NCBI RefSeq assembly: GCF_001045435.1
Contig: NZ_LFNG01000001.1
Location: forward strand, 186,001-250,000
Source: Chryseobacterium koreense CCUG 49689
GTDB lineage: Bacteria; Bacteroidota; Bacteroidia; Flavobacteriales; Weeksellaceae
Direction of reading: 5' to 3'
Length of the DNA stretch: 64,000 bases
Both the position numbers and the translations under genes were made by a program. The notes below the pieces were generated by a model. That model was given only the letters and a program-made list of their open reading frames with translations, searched no databases and had not been told where the DNA came from. Below are positions 53,074 to 62,176 of the stretch, in pieces; within the stretch, counting starts at the first letter, position 1; every line of letters starts with the position of its first letter.

Positions 53074-53901
53074 ATGTCTGTCATTACGCTCACTTCCGAT
53101 TATGGTCTCATAGATTACAGGGTTTCCGCTGTGAAAGGGAAGATTTTGTCCCTGAAAGAGGATATCCAGATTGTTGATATTTCACATGACATCCAAGCTT
53201 ACGACCTTTTGCAGACCGCTTACATCGTGAGGAACGCCTACTCTTTTTTTCCGAAAGGAACCGTCCACATTATTTCCGTGGACAGTTTTTTTAACAAAAG
53301 CAGAAAATCTATCCTTTATAAAGCAGATGGTCATTATTTCATCGCAGCAGACAATGGCGTATTGAGCCTCATATTTTTTGATCAAAAACCGGAGGCGGTT
53401 TACGAAATCACTTTAAATAACAGGTTTGATGACGAAGTGACTTTCACCTCTACCGACATCTTTGTTCCAGTTGCAGTGCATCTTCAAAACGGTGGCTTGC
53501 CTGAAGTCATTGGAAGAAAGTTCAAATCACCGAAACAGCTGTCTTTTCCTAAACCCGTGTTTAATGAGAGCGAGCGCATGATCATCGGCGAAGTGATGTA
53601 TGTGGACAATTTCGGGAACGTGGTTTCCAATATCAGCAAAAGTTTTTTCGAGAATTGCGGAATCGGATCCGAAAGATTCATCATTAAATTTAGGAATTTG
53701 GCACTTTCAAGAATCTATAACCGATATACCGAGCTGGTCGGCAATTGGCAAAAGGAGCATGAATACCACGGAAAGTCAGCAGCGATCTTCAACGATGCCG
53801 GATTGCTGGAACTGACCATCTACAAAGGAAACGCAAACAGTGGTGCGAAAACCCTTTTCGGCTTGAAGGTGGGTGAAAATATTTTCATTGAATTCCAATA
53901 A
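53074..53901 (+). CDS. S-adenosylmethionine hydroxide adenosyltransferase (DUF62)
   Basis: A 275-residue enzyme related to fluorinase and chlorinase. The start ITLTSDYGLIDYRVSAVKG corresponds to the family TDFG-x-x-D-x-Y-VG pattern with Asp at the SAM site. IVDISHDIQAYDLLQTAYIV and the AADNGVLSLIF segment follow. It breaks SAM to adenosine and methionine. The biological reason is not known. Monocistronic, followed by a terminator. Confidence 0.92.
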   Translation: MSVITLTSDYGLIDYRVSAVKGKILSLKEDIQIVDISHDIQAYDLLQTAYIVRNAYSFFPKGTVHIISVDSFFNKSRKSILYKADGHYFIAADNGVLSLIFFDQKPEAVYEITLNNRFDDEVTFTSTDIFVPVAVHLQNGGLPEVIGRKFKSPKQLSFPKPVFNESERMIIGEVMYVDNFGNVVSNISKSFFENCGIGSERFIIKFRNLALSRIYNRYTELVGNWQKEHEYHGKSAAIFNDAGLLELTIYKGNANSGAKTLFGLKVGENIFIEFQ

Positions 53902-53923
53902 TCTTTTTTTAAGGAAATCAAAA

Positions 53924-53955
53924 AGCCAGCTCTTCGCAAGCTGGCTCTCATTTTT
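53924..53955. terminator. Terminator between the SAM hydrolase and M12B genes
   Basis: AGCCAGCT (53924-53931) and AGCTGGCT (53939-53946) form an 8-bp stem. It lies between convergent genes with T-rich flanks on both strands. Confidence 0.8.
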
Positions 53956-53967
53956 ATGGCAGTGATC

Positions 53968-56127
53968 TTATCTGATGATTTTCTTGGTAACCGTTTCGGA
54001 AGAGGTAGTCACACTGACCACGTAGGTTCCTCTCGGAACTTGCGAAAGGTCTAACTTCTCGGCATTACCTGCTAATTTGGAACTTGATTTCATCAGTTTT
54101 CCGGAGGCATCAAACACTTGATAAGAAATTATTTTGTTTTTTGAGGTGATGTTAAAAATTCCATTCGAATCCGTTTTAGCAATGATTACTCCGCTGTTTA
54201 GGTGATGCTCATCTGTTGCCAATGTGACACATTCAAAGGTAGCCTTCCAACCTGCTCCCACCACTGCCGGATCAGACAAGAAAGTAACCGTGATGGCTCC
54301 AGACGCATGAGTTGACTGAAAAGGACCCGGAATCGTGTTTCCGCTTATGTTGTTTCCACCGGCAAATTTCGGAGAAGCAGTAGAAGGTCCGTCATAAACG
54401 TTCATGAAATCGTAACCCTGCTCTGTGTCGAATTGGGTGAAAGTCAGTTTCATTTTATCTCCCGCATTGGTCGGGTAAAACGTTTTTGTCAAAGTCTGAT
54501 TAGGGAAATAATTGGCATCCGGACCTCCGGGATCGGTGAACATTACTCCACTGCACCAGTTTGCATCGGTCAGCAGCATTTCTTCCATTTGGAATGCTTC
54601 CGGACCAGAACAGTCGGTAGTTCCCACCATGATTTTGTAGTAGGTACCCTCCTGAAGATTATTTACGGTAAATACTTTATTGGTAGTAGTTCCGTTTTGG
54701 ATCACCGTTCCATCCATTTTTGCAACTCTGTATTTCCAGCTCGTTCCCGAATTATCCACAATGGTGGCGGTTGCAGAATTCGTGGTCACATTAGACAGAT
54801 TAATTCCCGTTACGGTTTGCGGGCAACTTGTGATGCAATCTGTCCCTAAACAGCCACTTGCGTTCACTCTGTTACGGATCAACGCACCTGGTTGCGGCCC
54901 AAATCCATTTGCAAAATTAATTCCTACCGAGCCCACCAAATGGCAATAACTCATGATCGTTCCTCCCGTTGCAGTTGGGAGCGGACCATTGCAGCCTTCA
55001 TTGTTTCCTGAGGCGGGACCACATCCGTCAATCGCAGTGTTGTTTCCGTTCCAGGCGCATGCATGGGTGTGCGGCGAACCGAGGTTATGCCCAATTTCAT
55101 GGGTCATTGCCTCAATATTCCAGGAATAGGTGGGAACATTTTGATAAGCCTGGTTTACACCGGAATAAGAATATTTGTAACTGGTACAAAGCGCATCAAC
55201 CCAAGCGATACTGGTGGTAGCAGGATTTCTCAGGAGCTGTGCCACATCTCCGTTGAAGCTTGTTCTGGTATTTCGGAATTGATTTAAAATATTTGATGGC
55301 GTACCGGAAAAAGGATCTGTTACAGTCCATACAAAAACCTGACTCAAAGCCACGGTGATCCCGTCATTGGCATAAAGCGTAGAAATATTGTTGTGCATCG
55401 CGGTCACCCAATTCACCGTAGCAGGCGTGCTGCTTCCATTTTGTGTGTAAGGTCCATAACCCGCTTCATAATAAATCCGCACGCAATTATCGGTTGCTTT
55501 AGTGGTCAGCATATTCGGATCAAAAACCGGCATTGATTTCTGGTTTTCTATCAATTCATCAGCACCGCAGACAAAAGGGTTTGAACCCTTTAGCTTTTGG
55601 TCATTATACACCACAAAATCCTGAGCGTCTTTCGCTTTAGCGATCACAATGTTTCCTATATTTTTAATGGAAGTCACCCCTATTACGTCATTGTCAAAGA
55701 AAGCAATTGCAACCAGGGATTCGTTGTCCCCTTTCACAATTCCATGGTAGTATGCTCCAGGTGAATAGTTTACAAATCCCTTGTCCGTATTGACTTTAAA
55801 ATCATGCGTGAAAAAGTTGTTTCTTACCAAATCCACCGTAATGGTGCTTCCTTCAAATGGAAAATCCATCTGCATCGCTTCCGGTCTCTCAGTTGTGATT
55901 CTGTGGATTTCTGAGCCGGAAAGCTTCATCACGGTAATATCGTCCGCCGCGTTTTTATAAATCGCCAATTTCTGTGGAGACTGGTCAACCGAAAATGGGC
56001 TGAACTTCACGAAGGTCTTCTTTGCCAACTGGGCTTTCTTAACCTTTTGAGCAACCGGTTTCAAATCTTGAGAAAACCCGAAACCAAAAAATGCCAAACT
56101 TAGGCAAATCTGTAATATTCTTTTCAT
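53968..56127 (-). CDS. Secreted M12B-type zinc metalloprotease with CUB and T9SS domains (copy 1)
   Basis: A 719-residue extracellular protease. Signal peptide (1-19), propeptide (about 20-205), reprolysin-like catalytic domain with HEIGHNLGSPH (His343, Glu344, His347, His353), a fibronectin-like segment (about 440-525), a CUB-like domain (about 533-640; WCSGVMFTDPGGPDANYF) and a T9SS tail (about 650-719; KIISYQVFDASGKLMKSSSK to VTKKIIR). It should digest proteins outside the cell. Its neighbour at 56282-58435 is a full paralogue in the same orientation. Confidence 0.92.
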   Translation of the reverse strand: MKRILQICLSLAFFGFGFSQDLKPVAQKVKKAQLAKKTFVKFSPFSVDQSPQKLAIYKNAADDITVMKLSGSEIHRITTERPEAMQMDFPFEGSTITVDLVRNNFFTHDFKVNTDKGFVNYSPGAYYHGIVKGDNESLVAIAFFDNDVIGVTSIKNIGNIVIAKAKDAQDFVVYNDQKLKGSNPFVCGADELIENQKSMPVFDPNMLTTKATDNCVRIYYEAGYGPYTQNGSSTPATVNWVTAMHNNISTLYANDGITVALSQVFVWTVTDPFSGTPSNILNQFRNTRTSFNGDVAQLLRNPATTSIAWVDALCTSYKYSYSGVNQAYQNVPTYSWNIEAMTHEIGHNLGSPHTHACAWNGNNTAIDGCGPASGNNEGCNGPLPTATGGTIMSYCHLVGSVGINFANGFGPQPGALIRNRVNASGCLGTDCITSCPQTVTGINLSNVTTNSATATIVDNSGTSWKYRVAKMDGTVIQNGTTTNKVFTVNNLQEGTYYKIMVGTTDCSGPEAFQMEEMLLTDANWCSGVMFTDPGGPDANYFPNQTLTKTFYPTNAGDKMKLTFTQFDTEQGYDFMNVYDGPSTASPKFAGGNNISGNTIPGPFQSTHASGAITVTFLSDPAVVGAGWKATFECVTLATDEHHLNSGVIIAKTDSNGIFNITSKNKIISYQVFDASGKLMKSSSKLAGNAEKLDLSQVPRGTYVVSVTTSSETVTKKIIR

Positions 56128-56228
56128 GTTCCTAATTTATTGATTTAAGCATTACAAAAAAAGTAAAAAAAAATGATATTTTATGGATATTTTCCATATT
56201 TAACTTTTCGCGGCAAGCCAACTTCCAA

Positions 56229-56262
56229 AAAAAATGGGCCGAAACTTTCGCTTCGGCCCAAA
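56229..56262 (-). terminator. Terminator of M12B copy 2
   Basis: TGGGCCGAA (56235-56243) and TTCGGCCCA (56252-56260) form a perfect 9-bp stem. The minus strand then carries eight T residues, 20 bases after the stop. Confidence 0.88.
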
Positions 56263-56281
56263 GGAATTTTTAAAAATTCAA

Positions 56282-58435
56282 TTATTTGATAATCTTCTTC
56301 GTTACCGTTTCTTTTTCAGTAGAAACAGTCACCAAGTAAGTTCCCGCAGGATAATTAGACAGGTCCAGTTTCTCCTGGGCTGCAACAATTTTTGAAGAAT
56401 TTTTCACGATTTTTCCAGAGGCATCGAACACCTGATAAGACAGCAGTTTATCTTTTGAAACAATGATAAACACTCCTTTGGAAGAAGTCTGTGCAATATT
56501 GACACCTGCAGTAAAAGTATTTTCTCCAGTTCCCAACGTCATGCATTCCAGATTGGCCTTCCAGCCTGGCTTGTTGATATTTGCGTTTGAAATAAATCTC
56601 AACGTGATCGCACCAGTGGCATGGGTGGAAGTGAACGGTCCAGGAATGGTAGTTCCGCTCCAAGTTGTCCCAAATCTAGGCGACGCAATATTTGGTCCAT
56701 TGTAAATAATCAAATAATCCACAGATGGCTCTGTATCGAAATCAGTAAAAGTAATCTTAAGTTTGTCATTAGGATTATTCGGGTAATAAGTTTTTGTCCA
56801 GCTTTCACCATCGCTATAGTTCGCATTCTCACCGCCGGAATCAGTTGCCAAAACTCCCGAACACCAATCTGCATCAGTGTAAATGATCTGTCTGGCTACA
56901 TATGCTTCCGGACCGGTACAAGGAGCGCTAACCGCGATGAAATAAAAAGTTCCTGGTTGCAGATTAACCAAATCAATTACTTTATTGGTCACAATTTTGT
57001 TATCCAATAAAGTTCCGTCACCTTTTGTGAGCGTGTATCTCCAGCTTGTTCCAGATGGATCGGTGATCGTGGCAGTAGCCGAATTGCTGGTAATATTTGT
57101 AACAGCAAACCCGGTAATTGTTTGTGCACATGCGGAAACACAGTCTGTCCCCAAACATCCGCTGGCGTTGATTCTGCTTCTGATTAAATCACCCGGTTGC
57201 GGTCCGAAACCATTAGCAAAATTAATTCCGACTGAACTCACAAGGTGGCAATAACTCATAATAGTTCCTCCAGTTCCTGTTGGAAGCGGACCGTTGCAAC
57301 CTTCATTATTTCCGGAAGCCGGACCACAGCCGTCAATGGCAGTGTTATTTCCATTCCATTTGCAGGCATGGGTGTGAGGAGATCCCAAATTGTGCCCCAT
57401 CTCATGCGTCATCGCTTCAATATTCCAGGAATAAGTCGGAACATTTGAATAACCAAAGTTGACCCCACAATAAGAATAGTTGGAATTAGTACAAAGTGTA
57501 TTCAAATAAGCAATACTGGTCGTTGCCGGATTCCTCAACAATTGCGCGAGATCCCCGTTGAAAGTGGTTCTTGTTGATCGGAACTGTCCGAGAATCACAT
57601 CCGGAGCACCTGAATACGGATCAGTTGTCGTCCAAACCATAACAGAACTTAGTGCAATTTTCACCCCGTCATTGGCATAAAGGGTGGAAATATTATTGTG
57701 CATTGCGGTTACCCAATTGGTTGCAGTAGTCACACTTGAACCATTTTGCTGGTAAGGACCGTAACCAACTTCGTAGTAAATCCTTACGCAGTTATCGGTT
57801 AATAATGCCTTTGACGCCATATTGGGATCATAGGAAATCCCCGCATTTTGGTTTTCCGGAAGATCATCTGCACCACAGGTAAATGGATTGGTCCCCTTCA
57901 GTTTTTGGTCATTGTAAGAAACATAATCTTCTGAATTCTTAGTTTTTCCTAAAATGATGTTTCCCACGTCTTTGATAGAAGTGACCCCCATCACTTCGTC
58001 ATGGAAGAAACTCACTGCAACCAAAGATTCGTTGTCACCTTTCACAATTCCCTGATAATAAACACCTGGCGTGTAATTTGCGGCGCCTTTTTCAGTAGTG
58101 ACTGCAAAATCATTAGTCAGAATATAATTTCTAACCAGTTCCAGGGTAATTGTTTTTCCCTCGAACGGAAAACTCATCTCCAAAGCTTCCGGCTTTTCCA
58201 AATTCACTCGCTGAACTTCGGACTTGTTTAGCTGCAACACGGTAATGTCTTCTGCCGCCGCTCTATATTGCGCCATTTTCTGCGGAGAAGCATCTGTTTT
58301 AAACAGATTATACTTTACAAACGTCTTTTTTGCCGTTTGTGAATTCTTGACTTTTTGTGCAACCGGCTTCAAATTCTGCGAAAATCCCACAGAAAAAATT
58401 GCCAAGCTGAAACAAATTTGGAAAATTCTTTTCAT
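56282..58435 (-). CDS. Secreted M12B-type zinc metalloprotease with CUB and T9SS domains (copy 2)
   Basis: A 717-residue paralogue of the downstream gene, with the same order of signal peptide, propeptide, catalytic domain (HEMGHNLGSPH: His344, Glu345, His348, His354), fibronectin-like, CUB-like (WCSGVLATDSGGENANY) and T9SS domains (ending VTKKIIK). Long stretches of the catalytic domain match almost word for word (HNNISTLYANDG, DGCGPASGNNEGCNGPLP), while the CUB and tail differ more. Each copy has its own terminator, so they are separately expressed. Confidence 0.92.
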   Translation of the reverse strand: MKRIFQICFSLAIFSVGFSQNLKPVAQKVKNSQTAKKTFVKYNLFKTDASPQKMAQYRAAAEDITVLQLNKSEVQRVNLEKPEALEMSFPFEGKTITLELVRNYILTNDFAVTTEKGAANYTPGVYYQGIVKGDNESLVAVSFFHDEVMGVTSIKDVGNIILGKTKNSEDYVSYNDQKLKGTNPFTCGADDLPENQNAGISYDPNMASKALLTDNCVRIYYEVGYGPYQQNGSSVTTATNWVTAMHNNISTLYANDGVKIALSSVMVWTTTDPYSGAPDVILGQFRSTRTTFNGDLAQLLRNPATTSIAYLNTLCTNSNYSYCGVNFGYSNVPTYSWNIEAMTHEMGHNLGSPHTHACKWNGNNTAIDGCGPASGNNEGCNGPLPTGTGGTIMSYCHLVSSVGINFANGFGPQPGDLIRSRINASGCLGTDCVSACAQTITGFAVTNITSNSATATITDPSGTSWRYTLTKGDGTLLDNKIVTNKVIDLVNLQPGTFYFIAVSAPCTGPEAYVARQIIYTDADWCSGVLATDSGGENANYSDGESWTKTYYPNNPNDKLKITFTDFDTEPSVDYLIIYNGPNIASPRFGTTWSGTTIPGPFTSTHATGAITLRFISNANINKPGWKANLECMTLGTGENTFTAGVNIAQTSSKGVFIIVSKDKLLSYQVFDASGKIVKNSSKIVAAQEKLDLSNYPAGTYLVTVSTEKETVTKKIIK

Positions 58436-58573
58436 AATTAGTAAACTTAAAATATATTTTATCAGTCCACAAAAAAACTAAAAAAATTTGAGATTATCGA
58501 CCTCATTTGAGAATTTAACAAAACGAAATAACCATTAAGAGCAAACTTCACTTCAACAGTTCAGCAAAACCGT

Positions 58574-58581
58574 TATCTTTG
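58574..58581 (+). promoter_or_regulatory. -7 box of the HemJ-like/gldFG gene group
   Basis: TATCTTTG matches TAnnTTTG, 16 bases before the ATG at 58598. Confidence 0.6.
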
Positions 58582-58597
58582 CAATCAAATTCTCCGA

Positions 58598-59143
58598 ATG
58601 CTGTATTCTATAATAAAAGCCGTCCACATCATTTTCATGGTCAGCTATTTTGCAGGAATTTTTTACCTGGTCAGGATTTTTGTCTATTATAAAGATACCG
58701 ACGTTTTTGAAGAAAACAAGAAGAAAATTCTCCGTGAGCAATATGTTTTCATGGCGAGAAGACTGTGGAATATCATCACCGTTCCCGCAGGAATCATCAT
58801 GCTTTTAAGCGGGCTCACTTTGATCTTTTTAAATTTTGGCTTAATGAGGACTCCGTGGTTTCTCCTGAAACTGACCTTTTTGATCGGACTTGGAATTTAC
58901 CACTTCTGGTGCTGGAAAAAAGTCCTACAAATCAAAAAATTAGACGGAAATGTTTTGCCGATCGAAAACATCAAACTTCGGCAGGCGAACGAAATCGCGA
59001 CCTTTATTCTGTTTTTGGTCGTTTTTACGGTGATTTTAAAATCGATGGCAATCGAATACTGGTGGCAATTAATCGCCGGATTTTTCGTTCTGGTAATTTT
59101 AATAATGATGACCGTGAAACTGGTCAATAAAAATAAAAAATAA
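58598..59143 (+). CDS. HemJ/CopD-like membrane protein
   Basis: A 181-residue protein with four or five membrane helices. The start IIKAVHIIFMVSYFAGIFYL holds the His seen in HemJ (protoporphyrinogen oxidase of the CopD-like group), and REQYVFMARRLWNIITVPAG with FLLKLTFLIGLGIYHFW follows. HemJ turns protoporphyrinogen IX to protoporphyrin IX in haem synthesis, with haem bound at conserved His residues. The match is good but other CopD-like members exist. It lies 49 bases before gldF. Confidence 0.82.
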   Translation: MLYSIIKAVHIIFMVSYFAGIFYLVRIFVYYKDTDVFEENKKKILREQYVFMARRLWNIITVPAGIIMLLSGLTLIFLNFGLMRTPWFLLKLTFLIGLGIYHFWCWKKVLQIKKLDGNVLPIENIKLRQANEIATFILFLVVFTVILKSMAIEYWWQLIAGFFVLVILIMMTVKLVNKNKK

Positions 59144-59192
59144 AAAATCGGAATTTCAAGGGAATATGCATTAGGATTTCCCACTTCGCGCT

Positions 59193-59921
59193 ATGATTGC
59201 AATTTTTAAAAAAGAACTTTGGAGCTATTTCGGAAACTGGAGTGCGTGGCTCATCATCGCCGCATTCAGTTTGATCGGCACACTTTTCCTGTTTTTCTTC
59301 GAAAACGACTCCAATATTTTCGAGATCGGAACGGCAAGTCTGCAAAGCTATTTCGTGCTTGTTCCCTGGTTGCTGATGTTCATCATTCCGGCAGTTTCCA
59401 TGAAAACTTTGGCAGAGGAACAGCAATCTGGAACATTGAGCTGGCTATTTTCGCAGCCGGTAAAGGTTTCGCAGATCGTGACCGGAAAATTCCTTTCGGT
59501 TTGGCTGGTCGGAATCTTGTGTCTGCTTCCTTCGCTCGTTTACCTTTATACGGTCTATGTTTTAGGGGTTCCCGAAGGAAATATCGATTTGGGCGCAACT
59601 TTGGGAAGCTACTTCGGGTTGGTCGTTTTGACGGCAGCTTTTTCAGCCGTTGGGATTTTGGCCTCTTCCCTTTCACAAAATCAAATTATGGCTTATTTGC
59701 TGGGCGTTTTCTTTTGCTTTTTCTTTTATTTCGGGATGGAGCAACTGGCGAGCTACAAGCTTTTGGGCGGTGCGGATTATCTGCTTTCAAACCTTGGCTT
59801 TTACCAGCACTTTTTAGCTTTCACCAGAGGTTTGATCGATTCCCGCGATGTTTTCTATTTCCTTTTAGTAATTGGAATTTGCCTTTTTGGGGCTAAAGTT
59901 TTTGTGGAAAAGAAAAAGTAA
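59193..59921 (+). CDS. gldF: Gliding motility ABC transporter permease GldF
   Basis: A 242-residue membrane protein with six predicted helices. The start IAIFKKELWSYFGNWSAWLI, the TLAEEQQSGTLSWLFSQPVK segment (ABC-2 permease signature) and position before gldG identify GldF. In Flavobacterium johnsoniae the GldA-GldF-GldG transporter is needed for gliding. gldA is not in this window. The start overlaps nothing; gldG follows after 11 bases. Confidence 0.92.
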   Translation: MIAIFKKELWSYFGNWSAWLIIAAFSLIGTLFLFFFENDSNIFEIGTASLQSYFVLVPWLLMFIIPAVSMKTLAEEQQSGTLSWLFSQPVKVSQIVTGKFLSVWLVGILCLLPSLVYLYTVYVLGVPEGNIDLGATLGSYFGLVVLTAAFSAVGILASSLSQNQIMAYLLGVFFCFFFYFGMEQLASYKLLGGADYLLSNLGFYQHFLAFTRGLIDSRDVFYFLLVIGICLFGAKVFVEKKK

Positions 59922-59932
59922 CCATTTAAGAA

Positions 59933-61594
59933 ATGAACAAAAAAAATATCAGCTATATTGTTTTAGCAATCGTTTTGATACTGGGCGTTTTCGGAGTATT
60001 TTCGAAACGTTTTGACCTCACTCAGGAAAAAAGATATACGCTTTCTGAATCCACGGTGAAAATTTTAGAATCCGTGAAAAAACCTTTAACAGTAGATGTT
60101 TACTTGGAAGGCGATTTCCCGGCAAGTTTCCGCCAGTTGCAAAACGAGACAAAATTCATGCTAGAGGAATTCCGGAAAATCAATCCGAAAATCGACTTCA
60201 AATTTATTGATCCCATCAAAACAAAAATGTCGAAAGACACCTTGATGGCAATGGGAATGCAACCTTCGATTCTTCCCGACATGAAAGACGGCAAGATTTC
60301 GGAAATCGTGATGTTTCCTTATGCGGCGATCAGATACAATTCTTATGGAACCTCAATTCCTCTGATCATCAATCAAAGCGGAATCGACGCTTCCGAACAG
60401 CTGAGCAAATCCATTGAAAATCTGGAGTACAACTTCGCTTCTACCATCAAATCACTTACCGAAGAACACAAGAAAAACATTGGAATACTGATCAATCAGG
60501 AGGAACTTCGTCCCGACCATTTTCAGGGCTTCATGCAAATGGCGCTGGAAAATTATAACGCAGGTCCCATAATTCCCGCCAACCAAAAAGAACTTTCTTT
60601 GGCAGATGTTCCCAAACTGAGGAAAATGGATGCACTCGTCATCGCAAAACCCAGGAAAGCGTTTACCGATGGGGAAAAAGTAATCCTGGACCAATACATC
60701 ATGAATGGCGGAAAAACTTTGTGGATGATCGATGCCGTGAATGCGGAAATGGATACGCTTTTCCAATCCAAAAAGATTATGGCTTATCCAATGGACCTCA
60801 ATCTAGGCGATTTCTTTTTTAATTATGGTTTAAGGATCAATCCCGGTTTGGTGAAGGATATGAAAAAATCCGCACTCATCCGGATCGTCTCCGGTGAAGT
60901 GGCCGGAAATCCGCAATACAGCAGTTTTCTTTGGCCCTATTTCCCGCTGGGAATTGCGGAGACCAAGAATCCAATCACCAAAAACATCAATCCCGTGAAA
61001 TTCGAGTTTCCCACTTCCATCGATACGCTGGGAAGGAAAAACATCAAAACCAACGTGCTTTTCGAGTCCAGTGAAAGAACCAGCATCAAACAAGTTCCCA
61101 ATCTGGTTGCGCTGACTGAAATTGTGCGCACCGACTCCATCGGCGAAATGGAAAAACCCACCACACCGAAGATTTTTGCGGTAAGTTTGCAGGGAAAATT
61201 CAATTCCGCCTACGCCAACAGAAGCGAAAGAAGCAATTATCCAAATTTCAAGTCCCAAAGTCCGGAGAACAAAATGATCGTAATTGCAGACGGCGATGTG
61301 GGAAGAAACCAGATCTACAAGGGAAATCCGCTTCCGCTCGGTGAAGATTTGCTGACCAAGCAAACTTACGGCAACGAACAATTTTTGAGAAACTGTCTGG
61401 ATTTTCTTTTGGATGATTCCAACTTGATGGAACTTAGAAACCGAAATATTGAAGCCAGACTTCTGGACAGAAACCGAATTGAGGACGAAAAAAGCGATTG
61501 GCAATGGTTTAACCTGCTTCTTCCGATCGCATTAATCGCTGCTTTGGGAGGATTTTTTTATTGGTTGAGAAAGAAAAGGTTTGCTTCGCAGTAA
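59933..61594 (+). CDS. gldG: Gliding motility ABC transporter component GldG
   Basis: A 553-residue protein anchored by an N-terminal helix (about 8-24) and a C-terminal helix (about 527-545). The soluble part begins RFDLTQEKRYTLSESTVKIL and contains a DUF4350/GldG-type domain (for example MNGGKTLWMIDAVNAEMDTL). It is thought to be the substrate-binding or accessory subunit of the GldAFG transporter. Known from F. johnsoniae genetics; the transported substrate is not known. Confidence 0.92.
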   Translation: MNKKNISYIVLAIVLILGVFGVFSKRFDLTQEKRYTLSESTVKILESVKKPLTVDVYLEGDFPASFRQLQNETKFMLEEFRKINPKIDFKFIDPIKTKMSKDTLMAMGMQPSILPDMKDGKISEIVMFPYAAIRYNSYGTSIPLIINQSGIDASEQLSKSIENLEYNFASTIKSLTEEHKKNIGILINQEELRPDHFQGFMQMALENYNAGPIIPANQKELSLADVPKLRKMDALVIAKPRKAFTDGEKVILDQYIMNGGKTLWMIDAVNAEMDTLFQSKKIMAYPMDLNLGDFFFNYGLRINPGLVKDMKKSALIRIVSGEVAGNPQYSSFLWPYFPLGIAETKNPITKNINPVKFEFPTSIDTLGRKNIKTNVLFESSERTSIKQVPNLVALTEIVRTDSIGEMEKPTTPKIFAVSLQGKFNSAYANRSERSNYPNFKSQSPENKMIVIADGDVGRNQIYKGNPLPLGEDLLTKQTYGNEQFLRNCLDFLLDDSNLMELRNRNIEARLLDRNRIEDEKSDWQWFNLLLPIALIAALGGFFYWLRKKRFASQ

Positions 61595-61630
61595 GTTTCC
61601 GTTCGCAGTTCAAACTCCGTATTTCCCATT

Positions 61631-62059
61631 TCAAACGTCTTTAATAAAGTCTTCATATTCCCGAAAGAATCGTTCAAAGCCATCCATTTTGGCCACAAAA
61701 AATTCAAAGATTTCCCGCCAGGAATTTTTGTTGAGGATAGAAACTTTTTCCTTGGTCACCCAGATCCTGGAAATCAGCTTTCCGTTTTCCAAAGTGTAAA
61801 ATTCATCTTTTTGGATGTCGCCCACTTCGTCCATCAGCAGATTTTCCAGCGACCATATCTTTTCGTAATAGGCATTCCGGAAGATTTCGTCCTTCATCTC
61901 AATATCGATGGAAACCTCCGCCTTTTTGGAATCCGCATAAAACTTGAAAGAAAAATCCTTGATTTTGGTATCATACAAAATCCACTTCCGGGGAAAACTC
62001 TTCCCGAAAGCAGTCCAAAATTCAGTCCTTAATTTTTGGGCTTCTTCTTTTGAAAACAT
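61631..62059 (-). CDS. DUF4268 family protein
   Basis: A 142-residue acidic, soluble protein. FWTAFGKSFPRKWILYDTKI (about 14-33) and the aromatic-rich RNAYYEKIWSLENLLMDEVG segment fit DUF4268, found alone or behind nuclease domains in restriction-related proteins. No catalytic motif is visible. It lies between gldG and polA, monocistronic on the minus strand. Function is unknown. Confidence 0.78.
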   Translation of the reverse strand: MFSKEEAQKLRTEFWTAFGKSFPRKWILYDTKIKDFSFKFYADSKKAEVSIDIEMKDEIFRNAYYEKIWSLENLLMDEVGDIQKDEFYTLENGKLISRIWVTKEKVSILNKNSWREIFEFFVAKMDGFERFFREYEDFIKDV

Positions 62060-62176
62060 TTTTTGAATTGCGATTTACGAAAATTGATTTTTTAGAACAG
62101 AGGAAACTTCAAATAAAAGGATTTTAAAAATCATATTTAATGGTCTAAAAAATCCAAATTACCAATCCTCCGACTT

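Noticed and set aside
59219-59896. 225-residue frame overlapping gldF
   Set aside because: It lies in another frame of a clear gldF gene. Its Arg/Phe/Gly-rich wording is the usual shadow of a membrane-protein gene.
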